NCBI GenBank assembly: GCA_025331125.1
Contig: JAOALB010000020.1
Span: 1 to 64,000 of the forward strand
Length of the DNA stretch: 64,000 bases
DNA from: Mycogone perniciosa
Taxonomy: Eukaryota > Ascomycota > Sordariomycetes > Hypocreales > Hypocreaceae
Reading direction: 5' to 3'
Every line of letters starts with the position of its first letter. The stretch's first letter is position 1. The notes beneath the pieces were generated by a model, which made no database searches, was not told the DNA's origin, and was given only the letters and a program-made list of their open reading frames with translations. Positions 45,644-57,601 of the stretch are shown piece after piece. The translations under genes and the position numbers were made by a program.

Positions 45644-47432
45644 ATGTATGTCATAGACATGAATATGTCGCTTGATACACGTTCGGTTCCGGATCAACAC
45701 TCCGACTTTCAGGGTTCTAGCAACGGCAAGAAACCCGTTGCTGCTCTTGCTGCTCTTGCTGCCCTTCTGTGGGACTACCAGGACTGCGTCCCCATCGATA
45801 AAATCCGCCTAGAGGACAACCCCATACTTCTCCTTACTCCAGTCGTGGTCCCCCCAGATGATCATGATCCGAACGACAACAGAGACCCCTTCGAGATCCT
45901 CGGTCAGTCGCTCGCCGGCCGAAATATCCCGATTTGCCATGTGCCATACACTAAAACCCAAGGAATCACCGATGTTCATCTGGCATTTATCAAACGGGCA
46001 AGGGCCATCATCTTTGTCATTACTGGATTCCCGGACTTAGAAGGGCCATCATTACAATTGTACTTGGCAACACTGGTGGCAAGGAAATGCGACTCTCGGC
46101 CATTCATCACCATAGCTTGTTGTGATGCCCCCCACCGGATCCTCCCGATAGGCCACCTCCCAACCGTGATCCGGGCAACTGGGTATTCGAACGCCGACCT
46201 GAGAGTCACAGCAAACTTGCTCCTTAATGGGGATCCAGCCTTGCGGGTGCCACCGTCGAATACTGCCTGGGAGGTACAGGACTGGGAGATTGAACGGGAT
46301 CTTGTGGAGACACATATACTTTGGCAGATGTGTGTCCCTGAAAAATTCCATCTCCGCATGTCTACCTTGGGAGCAGTTCTCGATCGGAAAAAATGTGCCA
46401 AGCACTATGTCGTACGGGAGCCAACGTGGGGAGCTTTAGTTGGCTTTTGCGTTACATATACCACCTCCTTGGAGTGTACCAATGATCGCATAGGCTCCAT
46501 AGCGACCATCATCGTACGGCCGCAGTATCGGGGTAAAGGGATCGGCCTGATACTTCATGACAAAGCAGTCGGCGAGCTTCAGAAGATCCAACGCATCCGG
46601 CGGCTGCAGATAGGGACCACCTTTCCGCGATTGTTCTGTGGCCTTCCCATCGATATGCCCCCTGTTATAAGGTGGCTCAAAAAGCGAGGTTGGCCCATCG
46701 ATGGACTGAGCCAGGGCCAGGGCCGCCTAATCGCAGACTGGGTGCTTCAGTTCTCTGACTTGCCGTGCATGACGCTGGCATCCGCTGGACTTGAGTTCAA
46801 ACTATGTGACAAGACAGACGTACCTGAAGTATTGGACTTGTTGAGAAAAAAAGCATCTACTAAAAACCAGTGTTTTAACTGGTATGACCAATATATGCAG
46901 ACCTTAAGGCGTGGCGGCATGGGCGATATCATCGTCGGCTATGAGGGCAACATCGTTGTGGCGGTGGCAATCATGTATGTGCCCAGTGAGGGTGGACTAA
47001 TGGCAGATAACATCCCCTGGCCGAAAACCCTTGGCCCTGATATCGGCGGCGTTACATGTACCTACATAGACGGTACGTTGTGCGGGTGATGTGGAGAAGA
47101 CGGGAAGAATAGCCGACAAGATCCAATGCTTGGCTACAGTTTCTGACATCAATTTTAGACGAAAATCCAGACGTGGCCAATGGGCGTGGTAATATTATGA
47201 CCAGGCTACTACATGTGTGCTGCAGGGAACTGATTAGAAGAGGCATGAAGGGCATGTTCCTCGATGGGGTGAGGTGTAGTGAGAATGGCCTTGAGTTTCT
47301 TGGTGAGTTGATGTCTAGGAGGGCCTAGCCCACCGCAACTGCAGGTCGTCAATGCTGATATACATCTCAGGGTTTCGGAAATGGGCCGAATATAGAGAGA
47401 TCTGGTGTCACATACGTCCGACGGCGGCTTAG
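45644..47432 (+). CDS. GNAT protein resembling the C-terminal half of GH3-GNAT enzymes
   Basis: Three exons, 45644-47072, 47159-47302 and 47371-47432, give 544 residues. Residues 1-220 match the open sheet domain that follows the barrel of fungal GH3 beta-N-acetylglucosaminidase-like proteins (IRLEDNPILLLTPVV, HVPYTKTQGITDVHLAFIK, AIIFVITGFPD, FITIACCD, LPTVIRATGY). About 225-400 is a GNAT domain with acetyl-CoA-binding QYRGKGIG at 294-301, and about 410-544 a second GNAT-like domain ending at GFRKWAEYR. The GH3 catalytic barrel that normally comes first is missing. An in-frame stop 42 bases upstream of the ATG closes the frame, and no barrel exon is seen in 2 kb. It is either a truncated but expressed acetyltransferase or a decayed gene. 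The substrate is unknown. Confidence 0.75.
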
Positions 47433-48011
47433 AGCACGGATTGCTTGTGTCTGTATGTACTTGTGCTGTGGTCATAGCATAGCCTAAATAGCCGAATGGA
47501 CAATATGGAGGAAGCAACTCAATATTTCACATTTCAGCGGAGTACAGAGTATAGATGTCTCTACCATTTGCTGGAAGATATTCATCGAAATACACCCACC
47601 AACTTAACAAGACGACAAAAAACCATCACGTGGTTGGTCGAATGCAGTCAGCTTTCCCCAAGCAGAATGTGATAGAGATATGCAAGAAACATACAGCCAT
47701 GTTATAGATATATAGACAGCTTCAAGGTAAAAATGGAAACTGCAGAAGTGAAGAAAACGACAGGAAAAAAAGAACAAATCGCAGCAAAAACTTTTGGTTC
47801 CAGAAGATTTCCCCCCTCCTTATGTGACGCCCTTCTCCCTGCTTCCCAAGAACAACCCACATACACACATAACCCCGAAACTCAGAATCCCTTGTGATCA
47901 TCATCATACAACGTACATACGTAACAGCTTGCGCCGTTGTTGCAATCTTTTTCTTTCCCTCCCCGGAATTTTTTTTTGGTCATGTTTTTGTTTCGGTTCA
48001 AAGGAGATTTT
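47433..48011. other. Spacer between convergent GNAT and TSC2 genes
   Basis: 3' sequence of both genes; AT-rich in the middle with several TATAGATATA-type stretches (47700). No gene seen. Confidence 0.55.
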
Positions 48012-51000
48012 TCATCCCCATTTCGAGAAGTCGACAGAGTCGACTAATGTGTCCACACCATTCGCTGGACCCATCTCCGTATCGTTCGTTGCGGCTGTGG
48101 ATATGACTGATGATCGGTGAGATGTTTGCTCACTTGTGCTGGTAAAGAACGTCGCTACGCTTGCGCGGCGTAAGCTGGTGAAGCTGTCTCTGACACTGCT
48201 GCTTGGCCGAGATAAATCCTGGTAATGATGTTGGTGTTGCTGTGCCTGCATTGTACCCGTGCTGAGTGACGTTGGTGACGAGGCCGCCGTGGTCGAGCCG
48301 TGTCGGGGACCGTGTTTCTCACGCAGGCGTTTGATTTCTCTGAGTCGTCCGCTCCATGAGCTAATGTGCTCGCCGCCTTCTCTGTTCCACCACACAAGTG
48401 AGAACACGGAAGCGTTGAGAGAGAGAAGACGGATGAAGCCGGGAAGAGCCTTCAGCGAGACCATTTTGGGATCCGCAGCGGGAGAAATCTCAGGGAACCC
48501 AGGTTTGCTCATCAACTGCACGGTGTAGAACTTTTCTTTGTGAGTTTGTTCGGAGTCGGCCTCCCTAGCGGCGAGGAATGAGGCGGGGGATGCTGGGGTG
48601 ATGACAATGTTGACAAAGTTGAATTGACTGGGGAAAGTATCGAACTTGAAGGGAAGCCCTGAGTCGTTGAAGATGATGTTGACGAAATCATTGCCGATAT
48701 GTCTCTTCTTGAGTGTACATTGCGGGTCTCGTTCCAGGTTCGTGGGCATTTGTGTTGTGACATGGAAAACCATCTCAGTTACCCTGTCCCGCCAACAAAA
48801 GGTATACTGCCCATCGGTGTCGTATTCACGATCCAAACCCTGGGTGTTAAACGTCGCGCCCTTGAGCTTGGTTAGAGTCCCCAGGTTGTTAAGAAACTCG
48901 ATGTAATCACTGCTACCGGAGACGTTTGCAAGTATATCTACCTCGTGTGTCTGGCCTTCACCGATGTAAATAACACCGGCTTTGTGCCCGTCCAAGCTAG
49001 AGTATCGGTCAAAGACTCTGATAGCTCGCTCGGTTACCTCATCGTCCGGCAGGGGAATGGGTCGCGCAGAATCGTGAGTTTGGGGAATGGGTGACATTAA
49101 CTGAATAAGTAAATGGCTTGGTAAAATCGTGTTCGATGTTGGCTGACCCTCCCTCCCGACATCGGTGTAGTTTTCTATCTGATGAGGGGGAGGAGGTCGG
49201 TAGGATTCCCGAACCGTGTACGCTGAAGTCCCAGATGGCTGTCTCTTAACAATTTGAGCCCATCCGGACACTATAGCCTGCTTGATGGTGACAATGCTAT
49301 TGCCAACCAACCACCGTTTCTCCACAATCTCGCCGAAGCGATCTTCAGTGAAGTATGGATCCTCAGCCGACTCATCTACATCAGCATACGTGACCCTCTG
49401 CATAAAGTCGATGGAGGTTATGGCCTGCTCCTCCGGCCCGTTTCCAGAACTATCCACATCTGTGAAGAACTTTCTGACAATCCACCCAACGTGATTCGCG
49501 CGATCAGGCAGCTTGAGTGCCAAGAACCAAAACAATATGACGTGATAGGCTAATGCGTGCACGTACTGAGGGAGATCGTCTGATGGATTGGCCTGTGACA
49601 GTTCCGAGACATTCGAGCCCGGAGTGGCCGGGGTCGATGGCTCACTCGCATGACTATTCCGGCTGGATTGCCTCTTTTCTCTGGCATACTCTAGATATCG
49701 GAAGCAGATGGCGAAGACAATCCTAAATTCATCCTCTCTGAAGTTGACGTAGACATTTTGAACCCTGCTTAGACAAGCCAGAAATTCCAGGATATGCACC
49801 GCGACGAAGGGCTGTGTGATAATGGCGGCCATTTGGTTAAGCATCTGGACCAACGATTTGCTTGTCGAGAGCGGGAGCTCATGGCAGCATATGGACAAGG
49901 CGTGTATACAACACTTAGCACTTCGTTCCCACGTAGAGATGCCATGAACAAATGTTTTCACGATCTCATCTTCATCGCTCTTCTGAAAGTGCTCGTGATA
50001 GCTAAGAATCATGGTTAGACTGTGGTAGAGACAGATGGCCACGTCAGCGCGACGAAGGCCAGAGGCGTTTGGAGGCTCCTGGAAACTATTCAGGCGAATC
50101 TGCTCGCATATCACCCTGCGGAGTTCCTGAATTTGCGGTATCGCGTCTCTGAAAATTGCATGATTGCTTAGTTGTGACGGGAGATGTACCAAGACAAAAC
50201 TGTACACTTCCCAGTCGCTTCCTTGAAGCATGCTCAGTACTGCATCCAACCATGCCGACATGTTCAGAGCACGGGTCTTAGAATCCGACTTATCGTCAGT
50301 CCCTTGTTCCTCGTTTTGAACTTCGTCGGGGACATGGGAGACGAGAATAGGGCTAATCATGGAAGGAATAGCCTCAGGCAAGGCATCCGGGTCCGGATAC
50401 TTCCACATCTGCTGATACTTGTTCCCAGCAATCTTTAAACCTGCGCCACTTGAGGATCGAACTGGCAAGTGCCTTTCGTACGTTTGGTTTTGACCGAAAG
50501 ATATGCCGCGTGATGAACGAGGCTGGCTACCATGATCGGTTCTAGATAAGCGGGCTGTCTCTTCAGCTTGCTTTTTAGCAAGAGAGGCGTCTGTGCGGCA
50601 GATGGCGGTGGCGAGAGATGTGGCCTGGAGAGCATTCGTGATGAAGACTCGATTAGCCCAGTCAGCGCGAAGCCTGAACAACAACTTCATGGCTGTGAGC
50701 CGAGCATCCACCTCGCAGTGACCAAGTTTCGCGATGCTGGTGAGAGCATTAAACAGCTTCAGACTCTTCTCATTATGGAAATTCATGAGTCGCATAAACA
50801 TTTTCGTATAGCCCTTTGTAATTACGTTCGATGGAGACGGTTCCAATGGCGAGCTCGGCCTTTCCATGTAGGTTGCAGAAACCGAGGGGGAGACAGGAGA
50901 CGTGATGGGTGACTTTAATCGATCATTGACCACAACAGCCTTCAAAGCATCAACAATATAGTCAAATAGTTCCATGTCGCACGAAGTAACGACTGAGATC

Positions 51001-52793
51001 ATCAATGATACCACTGCGTCCAATACGAGAATATCTGTCTCCTCGATCACATTCTGGAGAATGCTTTTGGCAAGACGAGGAATGAAGTTTTGCTCGGCCC
51101 CATCACCAACCAAATCAACAATCTCATAGGCATCCATGATGGTTTGCAATGCACGGAGTCGCGTATCGGACGAGCGATTGCGATTGGTGAAGAATCCGTC
51201 AAGGACTAGAGTCAAGTTTTCTTCCCATTGGAGATCTGAAGGAGAGCAGCACCTGAACTCCTGGAAGTAGTCAAGTACTGTACAGGCTGTGGTGTCGGAG
51301 AGAAGTTGGTGGACATCGGTGAAGAACTTGATAACAGTCTGCCTGGGGATAAACTCGGCAGATTTCTGTGTGATGATGGTATCAAGGTGGGCTATGAGCG
51401 ACTGCAATTCACGGCCAACCACATCTTCGGGGGATTCATCTTTACCTCGGCCACCCTGTATCCTGTCCGGATCCGCCGCGATCACCCTTCGACAGCACTC
51501 AGCCGCCACTTCCAATGCTACAGACCAGTCCTCATCGAGGACTAGGCGGTGCATATGTCCCTTTCCATCGTCGAACATGGAGTTAATAAGTTGAAGAATG
51601 GCACCATAGACTCTCACTGACGACGTTGCTTTCAGAGTATTGGACAACCCGTCAACCAAAAGTGCGTATGGGACTGCAGGGTAACCTTTCTCAGTGGTCT
51701 TGGAAAGCAGTTTCTGCAGAACAGCAAGGGCACCCCTAACTTCCCGGCTCATGTCTTTGTCGTTTGTGGCATCCGTAGGCAAGGTACGAAGGACGTCGAG
51801 AAGAATACGAACGGTGGCCTGGCCATTATGCGACCTGCAAAGATTGGCCAGAGTATGCCAAGAATCCTTCTGAAGATGAGGTACGAGACAATAGATGGAA
51901 CTCAGGATTTGGACACAGTCTTTGAGTTTGCCACTGGGAATGGATCCAAATGTCACAATTGCGTCAATAACAGATATGCATGATCGTAGGTCTTCCTCGA
52001 CGCTGGTGCTCATGCAAATACTCAGTAGGCTGTCAATAAGGCCAGTTACGGAGGCCTGGTCAGCACTGTTGAAGCTGAATTTGATGACATCCAGGAGGAA
52101 GGCGAACAACTGAGCAAAGTTCTTGTCTTCCCCAGATGTCGCAGCTTTGCTCCTGGATGAACCTCTCTGTCCACGGGTCGATTGCGATGCTTTCCGAGCC
52201 ACTCGTGCCGCATTGTATGCTTCCTGCAGCCAGTTTGTCAAGAGCGGGAGAAGCTCGTAGTCAAACCCAGCCAGAATGCGGCCGCGGTTGGTGAGATCGA
52301 CCAGAGCAGCAAGCTGCAAATGAAAATCTTCCGGATTTGCAGGAGCAGCTACTGTTTGAAAATACTCCTTTCGCTCCAGATCGGTAGAAGAAGCATGTTT
52401 CACACATTCCGTCAAGAGTTCCCACCCCGCCGCCCGCGTTGCGTTTGGCTTGTTCGGCTCGATGAGGTCCTTGGCTGCGTACCATATCTCGAGAACAGGA
52501 TTGAGGGGATATTCCGTAATGGCAAACTTGAGAGTGTTGGCAGCAGAGATACGTTCGCTGAGGTTGCCGTTCTTCAAGAGCTCGAAGGCGTCCATATGGT
52601 TGGGCGAGAGGCCGCGAGAGCTCGTTGGCGTGGCATTGATGAAGTCGGTTCTTGGCAGGGCAGCGGTGGAAGAGGACAACGGTGGCGGGGATTTGGTCGA
52701 TTTGGAGCTCGTCAGGCCACGGAAGACATTTGCAAGGCCGCTCGGGCGTATGGAGTCTGGCGATGATACATCATCTCCAGGCCGCGGGGACAT
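48012..52793 (-). CDS. TSC2: Tuberin (TSC2) homologue, RhebGAP
   Basis: One uninterrupted exon, 1593 residues. The N-terminal tuberin helical region starts near 70 (FELLKNGNLSERISAANTLK) with HEAT-like repeats to about 1000. The C-terminal Rap/Ran-GAP domain (about 1290-1500) has TFNTQGLDREYDTDGQYTF and HIGNDFVNIIFNDSG, with the catalytic asparagine at 1368 intact, then PSQFNFVNIVI. A Ser-rich tail follows. The TSC complex switches Rheb off and so lowers TORC1 activity in response to nutrients. No TSC1 gene is in the window. The lack of introns over 4.8 kb contrasts with the multi-exon neighbours. It is divergent from CSE1. Confidence 0.93.
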   Translation of the reverse strand: MSPRPGDDVSSPDSIRPSGLANVFRGLTSSKSTKSPPPLSSSTAALPRTDFINATPTSSRGLSPNHMDAFELLKNGNLSERISAANTLKFAITEYPLNPVLEIWYAAKDLIEPNKPNATRAAGWELLTECVKHASSTDLERKEYFQTVAAPANPEDFHLQLAALVDLTNRGRILAGFDYELLPLLTNWLQEAYNAARVARKASQSTRGQRGSSRSKAATSGEDKNFAQLFAFLLDVIKFSFNSADQASVTGLIDSLLSICMSTSVEEDLRSCISVIDAIVTFGSIPSGKLKDCVQILSSIYCLVPHLQKDSWHTLANLCRSHNGQATVRILLDVLRTLPTDATNDKDMSREVRGALAVLQKLLSKTTEKGYPAVPYALLVDGLSNTLKATSSVRVYGAILQLINSMFDDGKGHMHRLVLDEDWSVALEVAAECCRRVIAADPDRIQGGRGKDESPEDVVGRELQSLIAHLDTIITQKSAEFIPRQTVIKFFTDVHQLLSDTTACTVLDYFQEFRCCSPSDLQWEENLTLVLDGFFTNRNRSSDTRLRALQTIMDAYEIVDLVGDGAEQNFIPRLAKSILQNVIEETDILVLDAVVSLMISVVTSCDMELFDYIVDALKAVVVNDRLKSPITSPVSPSVSATYMERPSSPLEPSPSNVITKGYTKMFMRLMNFHNEKSLKLFNALTSIAKLGHCEVDARLTAMKLLFRLRADWANRVFITNALQATSLATAICRTDASLAKKQAEETARLSRTDHGSQPRSSRGISFGQNQTYERHLPVRSSSGAGLKIAGNKYQQMWKYPDPDALPEAIPSMISPILVSHVPDEVQNEEQGTDDKSDSKTRALNMSAWLDAVLSMLQGSDWEVYSFVLVHLPSQLSNHAIFRDAIPQIQELRRVICEQIRLNSFQEPPNASGLRRADVAICLYHSLTMILSYHEHFQKSDEDEIVKTFVHGISTWERSAKCCIHALSICCHELPLSTSKSLVQMLNQMAAIITQPFVAVHILEFLACLSRVQNVYVNFREDEFRIVFAICFRYLEYAREKRQSSRNSHASEPSTPATPGSNVSELSQANPSDDLPQYVHALAYHVILFWFLALKLPDRANHVGWIVRKFFTDVDSSGNGPEEQAITSIDFMQRVTYADVDESAEDPYFTEDRFGEIVEKRWLVGNSIVTIKQAIVSGWAQIVKRQPSGTSAYTVRESYRPPPPHQIENYTDVGREGQPTSNTILPSHLLIQLMSPIPQTHDSARPIPLPDDEVTERAIRVFDRYSSLDGHKAGVIYIGEGQTHEVDILANVSGSSDYIEFLNNLGTLTKLKGATFNTQGLDREYDTDGQYTFCWRDRVTEMVFHVTTQMPTNLERDPQCTLKKRHIGNDFVNIIFNDSGLPFKFDTFPSQFNFVNIVITPASPASFLAAREADSEQTHKEKFYTVQLMSKPGFPEISPAADPKMVSLKALPGFIRLLSLNASVFSLVWWNREGGEHISSWSGRLREIKRLREKHGPRHGSTTAASSPTSLSTGTMQAQQHQHHYQDLSRPSSSVRDSFTSLRRASVATFFTSTSEQTSHRSSVISTAATNDTEMGPANGVDTLVDSVDFSKWG

Positions 52794-54347
52794 GTGCTCG
52801 TCTTATGATCTCCGGATATGGATTGCTGATGGCGACTAGACTAGGATGTAAGCAGACGCACATGGAACTGAGCTAAGGCATGGAAGTGTATTGTTCAGAT
52901 CTATACGCATGGAGAGCATCCGTTGAGCCACCAGGAAGGTGATTGGGACAACAGGCAAAGCAAAGTACAGATAGTACCACATCATCTGGGGTCACGCAAC
53001 CAGGCTAAGATAAGACGTGCCGGATTGGATGAGGGCAGAGCACAACTCACCCGTCAAGGACCAAGTGTCCTATCCTGGACATCAAGGTTCATGTAATGTG
53101 AGGTTGAGAGAGCAGCGAAATCGGCAGCGCGTGTGCGAAATAGTGGGCTCAAGGCGAAGGCGCAAATGGACAGGCAGACACAGGGGGATATGGTTCGAAG
53201 CAGTATATCCGTCAGATAAGTCAGAAAGAGCTGCTACTAGCTCCGGTCGAAGAGGGCCGGATCGGTCATCGGTCGGAGTGGCGAGTCGGGGTTGGAGGCG
53301 TGGGTGATATTGAGGGACAGGCGCATTTGTACGTAGGAGGTTGCGATAGGACAGGGCAAGACAAGACAAGGCAAGGCAACAGATACGGAGCACGGAGATA
53401 TGTAGGTACGAGTACAAAGATGCAGGGCAGGCTGAAGAGATGTTCAGCATGCGGGATGACGGATAACGGTGGTTCGGTCGGGTGCTTGGCTACCTTTGGT
53501 AAGGTTGGAACTGTTAGTAGTGCCCCGATAACCTTGACGATGTGGTGGCATGGACAGATTTTTTTTTCTTTCAGTGGCACAGACCACTGAAGCCTATCAA
53601 TCGCCCTGATAGCGGGTGAAAGGTCCCACTCTCTTGCGACACATCGTGGCAGACAGGAGACGCTGACCAGTGACTGCAGGGCAGCCATGGATGTCTAAAA
53701 TTTATGCATGCATGCCATCTGTGCTGAGACGGATAATGAAAGAGCTGAAATTGACGGCCGGGCGGACATGAATGAGCAGCGGAGTGTTTGCCCGAGAAGT
53801 GGAAAGTCAGCGCAATATTTTTTATATGTTTAGTTGAGATGGGCCGACCTATTCATAATGGACCGTGACTGAGGAGTGAGAATCATAGCCTATGTCATCC
53901 ATCTCACCAGATCCTTGGGTGGAGGATGTCAAGTCTTGTCTTTGTTTCCACAACCTCCAGCCTTGTCTTTACTTGAGACGCGAGCTTTATTAGGTTCTAC
54001 TTGACCTGAAATACATTAATATGAGGATGTTTTGTCCCAGATGAGCAAATGAGGCAGACCTGCATAGGGAGAAGTGCTGTGTCTGTTCTGATAAGCCCAG
54101 CCAGTTGCCGAGTGCCTGAACAATGGCTGCACTCCACTGTCCAAACGAGGCTGGGCTACCTGTGGCTTGAGCTCCCCACCTCCTAGCTCGGTGCCGGGAG
54201 CAACGAGGTAGCCTCCAAAAAAGTCGAAGACGAGGCAAACATAACATCTATACCGCCAACACCTTCCACACAACAACCATCGTCTCTCACGACTCCCCCC
54301 TTTCCCACTCTCATCCACTCCACAGCTCTCACGCCCCAGATCTCACC
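52794..54347. other. Divergent upstream region of TSC2 and CSE1
   Basis: About 1.55 kb of regulatory DNA without a gene. It has an ACAAG/GGCAAG tandem tract (53351-53382), a T9 run (53560) and some TACGAGTAC words (53405). The CSE1 side (54180-54340) is C-rich near the start, TCACCATGG. Open frames here are short. Confidence 0.5.
53351..53382. repeat. ACAAG/GCAAG tandem repeat
   Basis: Six to seven 5-base units (ACAGG, GCAAG, ACAAG, ACAAG, GCAAG, GCAAC) in the region upstream of TSC2. They share the word with the larger tract at 7256-7345. Confidence 0.75.
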
Positions 54348-57300
54348 ATGGCGGCCGATATTGGCCACATTTCGCAGTTGCTACAGGCAACTCTCGATCC
54401 TGCCCAACATCGCAAAGGTACGCCTCTCCTGCTTGCTGCCCCGCCCCCAAAGACGAGAGCTTCCAAGGGCTAACAAACAAACGCTTCAGCCGAGAGTGCC
54501 CTCAAGCAAGAGGCTACCAAGCCGCAATACTCGCTGACTTTGCTCAACATCGTCAATTCCGAATCCCTTCCCCCCAACACCCGACTGGGCGCCGCCCTCG
54601 CCTTCAAGAACTTCATCCGAACCAACTATGTGGTGAGTGTTACAGAGTCAATCTCTCCGTGTGCCTCCTGAATTTGGGTTACTAAATACAATACTGCTAG
54701 GACGCGGAGGGCAACTACAAGATCCCCTCAGATGAGGTCCAAGAGATCAAGGACCGCCTCATCGGCTTGATGATCTCGTCCCCTTCCAACATCCAGACCC
54801 AGCTTGGTGAAGCTATCAGCATCATCGCCGACTCCGATTTCTGGGAGCGATGGGACACCCTAACACAGGTAGACACCTTGTTCTGGCTCTAGGCAGAGTC
54901 GCCATTAATGCCTGTGTGATTAGGAACTCGTCAATCGATTCTCCGCGACCGATCCCAAGGTCAACACTGGCGTGCTGGAAGTCGCACACTCCATTTTTGT
55001 TCGCTGGAGGCCACTGATGGACGGTCCCGCGCTTTACACCGAAATCAACCATGTAATCAACACATTCGGCGCGCCATTCTTCCAGCTGGTGGTGGTAAGT
55101 ATTTTAAGAACTTCCCCCCTCTCTTGTACTTGGAGGCTGACAGCACCGTCTTTTCCAGAACACTGACAACAAAATCACGGAGAATGCCCATAATAAGGCG
55201 GCCTTGCAGGGTTGGTTTGAGACATTCGATCTGCAAATCAAGATCATGCACGATATGTCATGCCACGATCTGCCTCCCATATTTGAGGACAACTTAGGCA
55301 GTATCTCCGAGCTGCTTCACAAGTACCTCACATATTCCAACCCCCTTTTGGAGACCGACGACGACACCGAGGTCAGCATCGTTGACACAGTCAAGGCCGA
55401 CATTTGTGAATTCCTCGAACTCTACACCTTCAAGTACGATGCCGACTTTTCTCAATACTGCAAGCCATTCATCACTAGTACCTGGAACCTGGTGTCGTCC
55501 ATCGGTGCTGAGACAAAGTATGACGCCCTCGTCAGCAAAGCGTTGCACTTCTTGACGGCGGTTGCAGCAACCAGGGAGCATTCTGAGCTATTCAACAATG
55601 AAGAGGTTCTCACCCAGATCGTTGAGAAGGTCATCCTGCCCAATGTCGCTCTTCGAGAATCTGATATTGAGATGTTCGAAGACGAGCCTATCGAATACAT
55701 TCGAAGAGATTTGGAAGGCTCTGACACAGACTCTCGACGGAGATCAGCCACGGATTTCCTGCGGAGTCTGCAGGAGAAATTCGAAGCTCCTGTTACCACT
55801 TCTGTGTCCAGATATATCAATCACTATCTGACCCAAGGCAAGACTGATTGGAAGGCTAAGGACACGGCTGTCTATCTTTTTCTGTCCATTGCCGCCAAGG
55901 GAGCTGTCACACAAGCACAAGGAGTTAAGACCGTTAACCCACTGGTCAATGTCGTCGAGTTCTTTGAGCAGCACATCGCATCGGATTTGGTAAATGGCGA
56001 TGGCATTGAGCCTATTGCCAAGGTCGATGCAATCAAGTTCCTCTACACATTCCGTAGCCAGCTGTCGAAGGAACAATGGAAAGTGGCTATTGGACCCCTA
56101 ATCCAGAACCTGAATTCATCCAACTACGTGGTCTACACTTATGCAGCTATCGCTGTGGAGCGCGTTCTGTTCTTGACAGACGACTCGGGCAATCAGATGT
56201 TCCCACGAGCGGATATCGAGCCATTCGCAAAGGACCTTCTCACCCACCTATTCAAGTTGATAGAGAGTGAGACGAGCGCCCCCAAATTGCAGGAGAACGA
56301 ATTTTTGATGCGATGTGTTATGCGAATTCTCATCGTCATCAAGGATGGTGCAGCCCCAATGCTAGACACTATCCTAACCCATCTCGTCCTCATCACCAAT
56401 GTCATGAAGTCAAACCCAAGCAATCCGCGCTTTTACTACTATCACTTTGAGGCAGTCGGCGCTTTGGTTCGATACTGCTCGTCAACCCACGCGGCAGTTA
56501 TCAACCAGAAGCTGTGGGAGCCTTCACATCAAATTCTGGTCGAGGATGTCACCGGTATGTTGCCTAGTGTAATTTTTATAGCTGTTCGTTCGACTAATAT
56601 TCTTGCAGAATTTATGCCATACATCTTCCAGATTCTGGCACAGCTTCTCGAGTCCAGCTCATCTGACTCGGTATCTGACAATTACAAAGCTCTTCTTGGG
56701 CCCCTGCTCAGCCCTGCCCTGTGGGAGACGAGAGGCAATGTCCCTGCTTGCACTCGACTACTATCGGCTGTCATTCCCAGGATCGCCAAGGCTATTGTTG
56801 CCGAAAATCAGGTAGAAGCTGTTCTTGGCATCTTCCAGAAATTACTGGGTGGAAAGAAATCAGAGATCTACGCTTTTGACATTCTTGATTCCATCGTCAA
56901 ATCATTTGAGCCGTGAGTAGTATTCGTGTACAGTACCCCCCTGACTTGAAAGGACTAACAATGTTTGCATCAGATCGGCTTTGGACCCGTACTTTGATAC
57001 TATCCTTCGACTGATTTTCACCAAATTACAAGGAAACCCTGCTGATTCATTCAAAATCCGATTTGTTCGATTCTTCCACCTTGTTGGTGCCAGACTGGAA
57101 GCAGGCTATGGTACGGATTATTTCGTCCGACACTCAAATCAAGTCGACGAAAAGGTCTTCACCCAGGTCTACCCACCTTTCATTCTCTCGGAGACGGACA
57201 AGGTGGCCAAGCCCGTCGACCGAAAGCTCGCTGTGGTGTCTCTTACCAAGACTCTGTGTGACTCGCAAGCGTTTGCACAAAAGTTCGCGAAGGGCTGGGG

Positions 57301-57601
57301 AAACACTTGCAGAGTTCTCTTGACTCTGTTGGCCAACCCACCGACTGTGGCGGCGGGAGTGGGTGATGAGCTTGTCAACGAAAATGCCGTGGATGACATT
57401 GGATTTGGCTTGACCTTCACGGCTCTTAACACATGCAAGGCCATTACGAGAGATGATTTCCCTGAGATCCAAAATGTTACGACTTGGGTCAAGGAGTACA
57501 TGGTGGCAGCGAACCATAGACACGGTGGCGCTATACAGGGCTTCATCGCTCAGCGATTGCAGCCTGAGATGCAGGAGGCTGTCGCCCAATACATCCGCTA
57601 A
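54348..57601 (+). CDS. CSE1: CSE1/CAS exportin for importin-alpha
   Basis: Seven exons: 54348-54417, 54490-54632, 54701-54868, 54924-55094, 55159-56554, 56609-56912 and 56974-57601, giving 959 residues, almost the yeast length of 960. The importin-beta N-terminal domain lies at about 23-100 (AESALKQEATKPQYSLTLLNIV, TRLGAALAFKNFIRTNY), then the Cse1 domain (about 155-525) and the CAS/CSE1 C-terminal domain (525-950), all HEAT repeats. With Ran-GTP it returns importin-alpha from the nucleus. Intron 5 (56555-56608) is 54 bp and has no stop in frame, so its retention would add 18 residues without a frameshift. The DEVQEIK, EDEPIEYIRRDLEGSD and GGKKSEIYAFDILDSIV motifs support the assignment. Confidence 0.95.
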
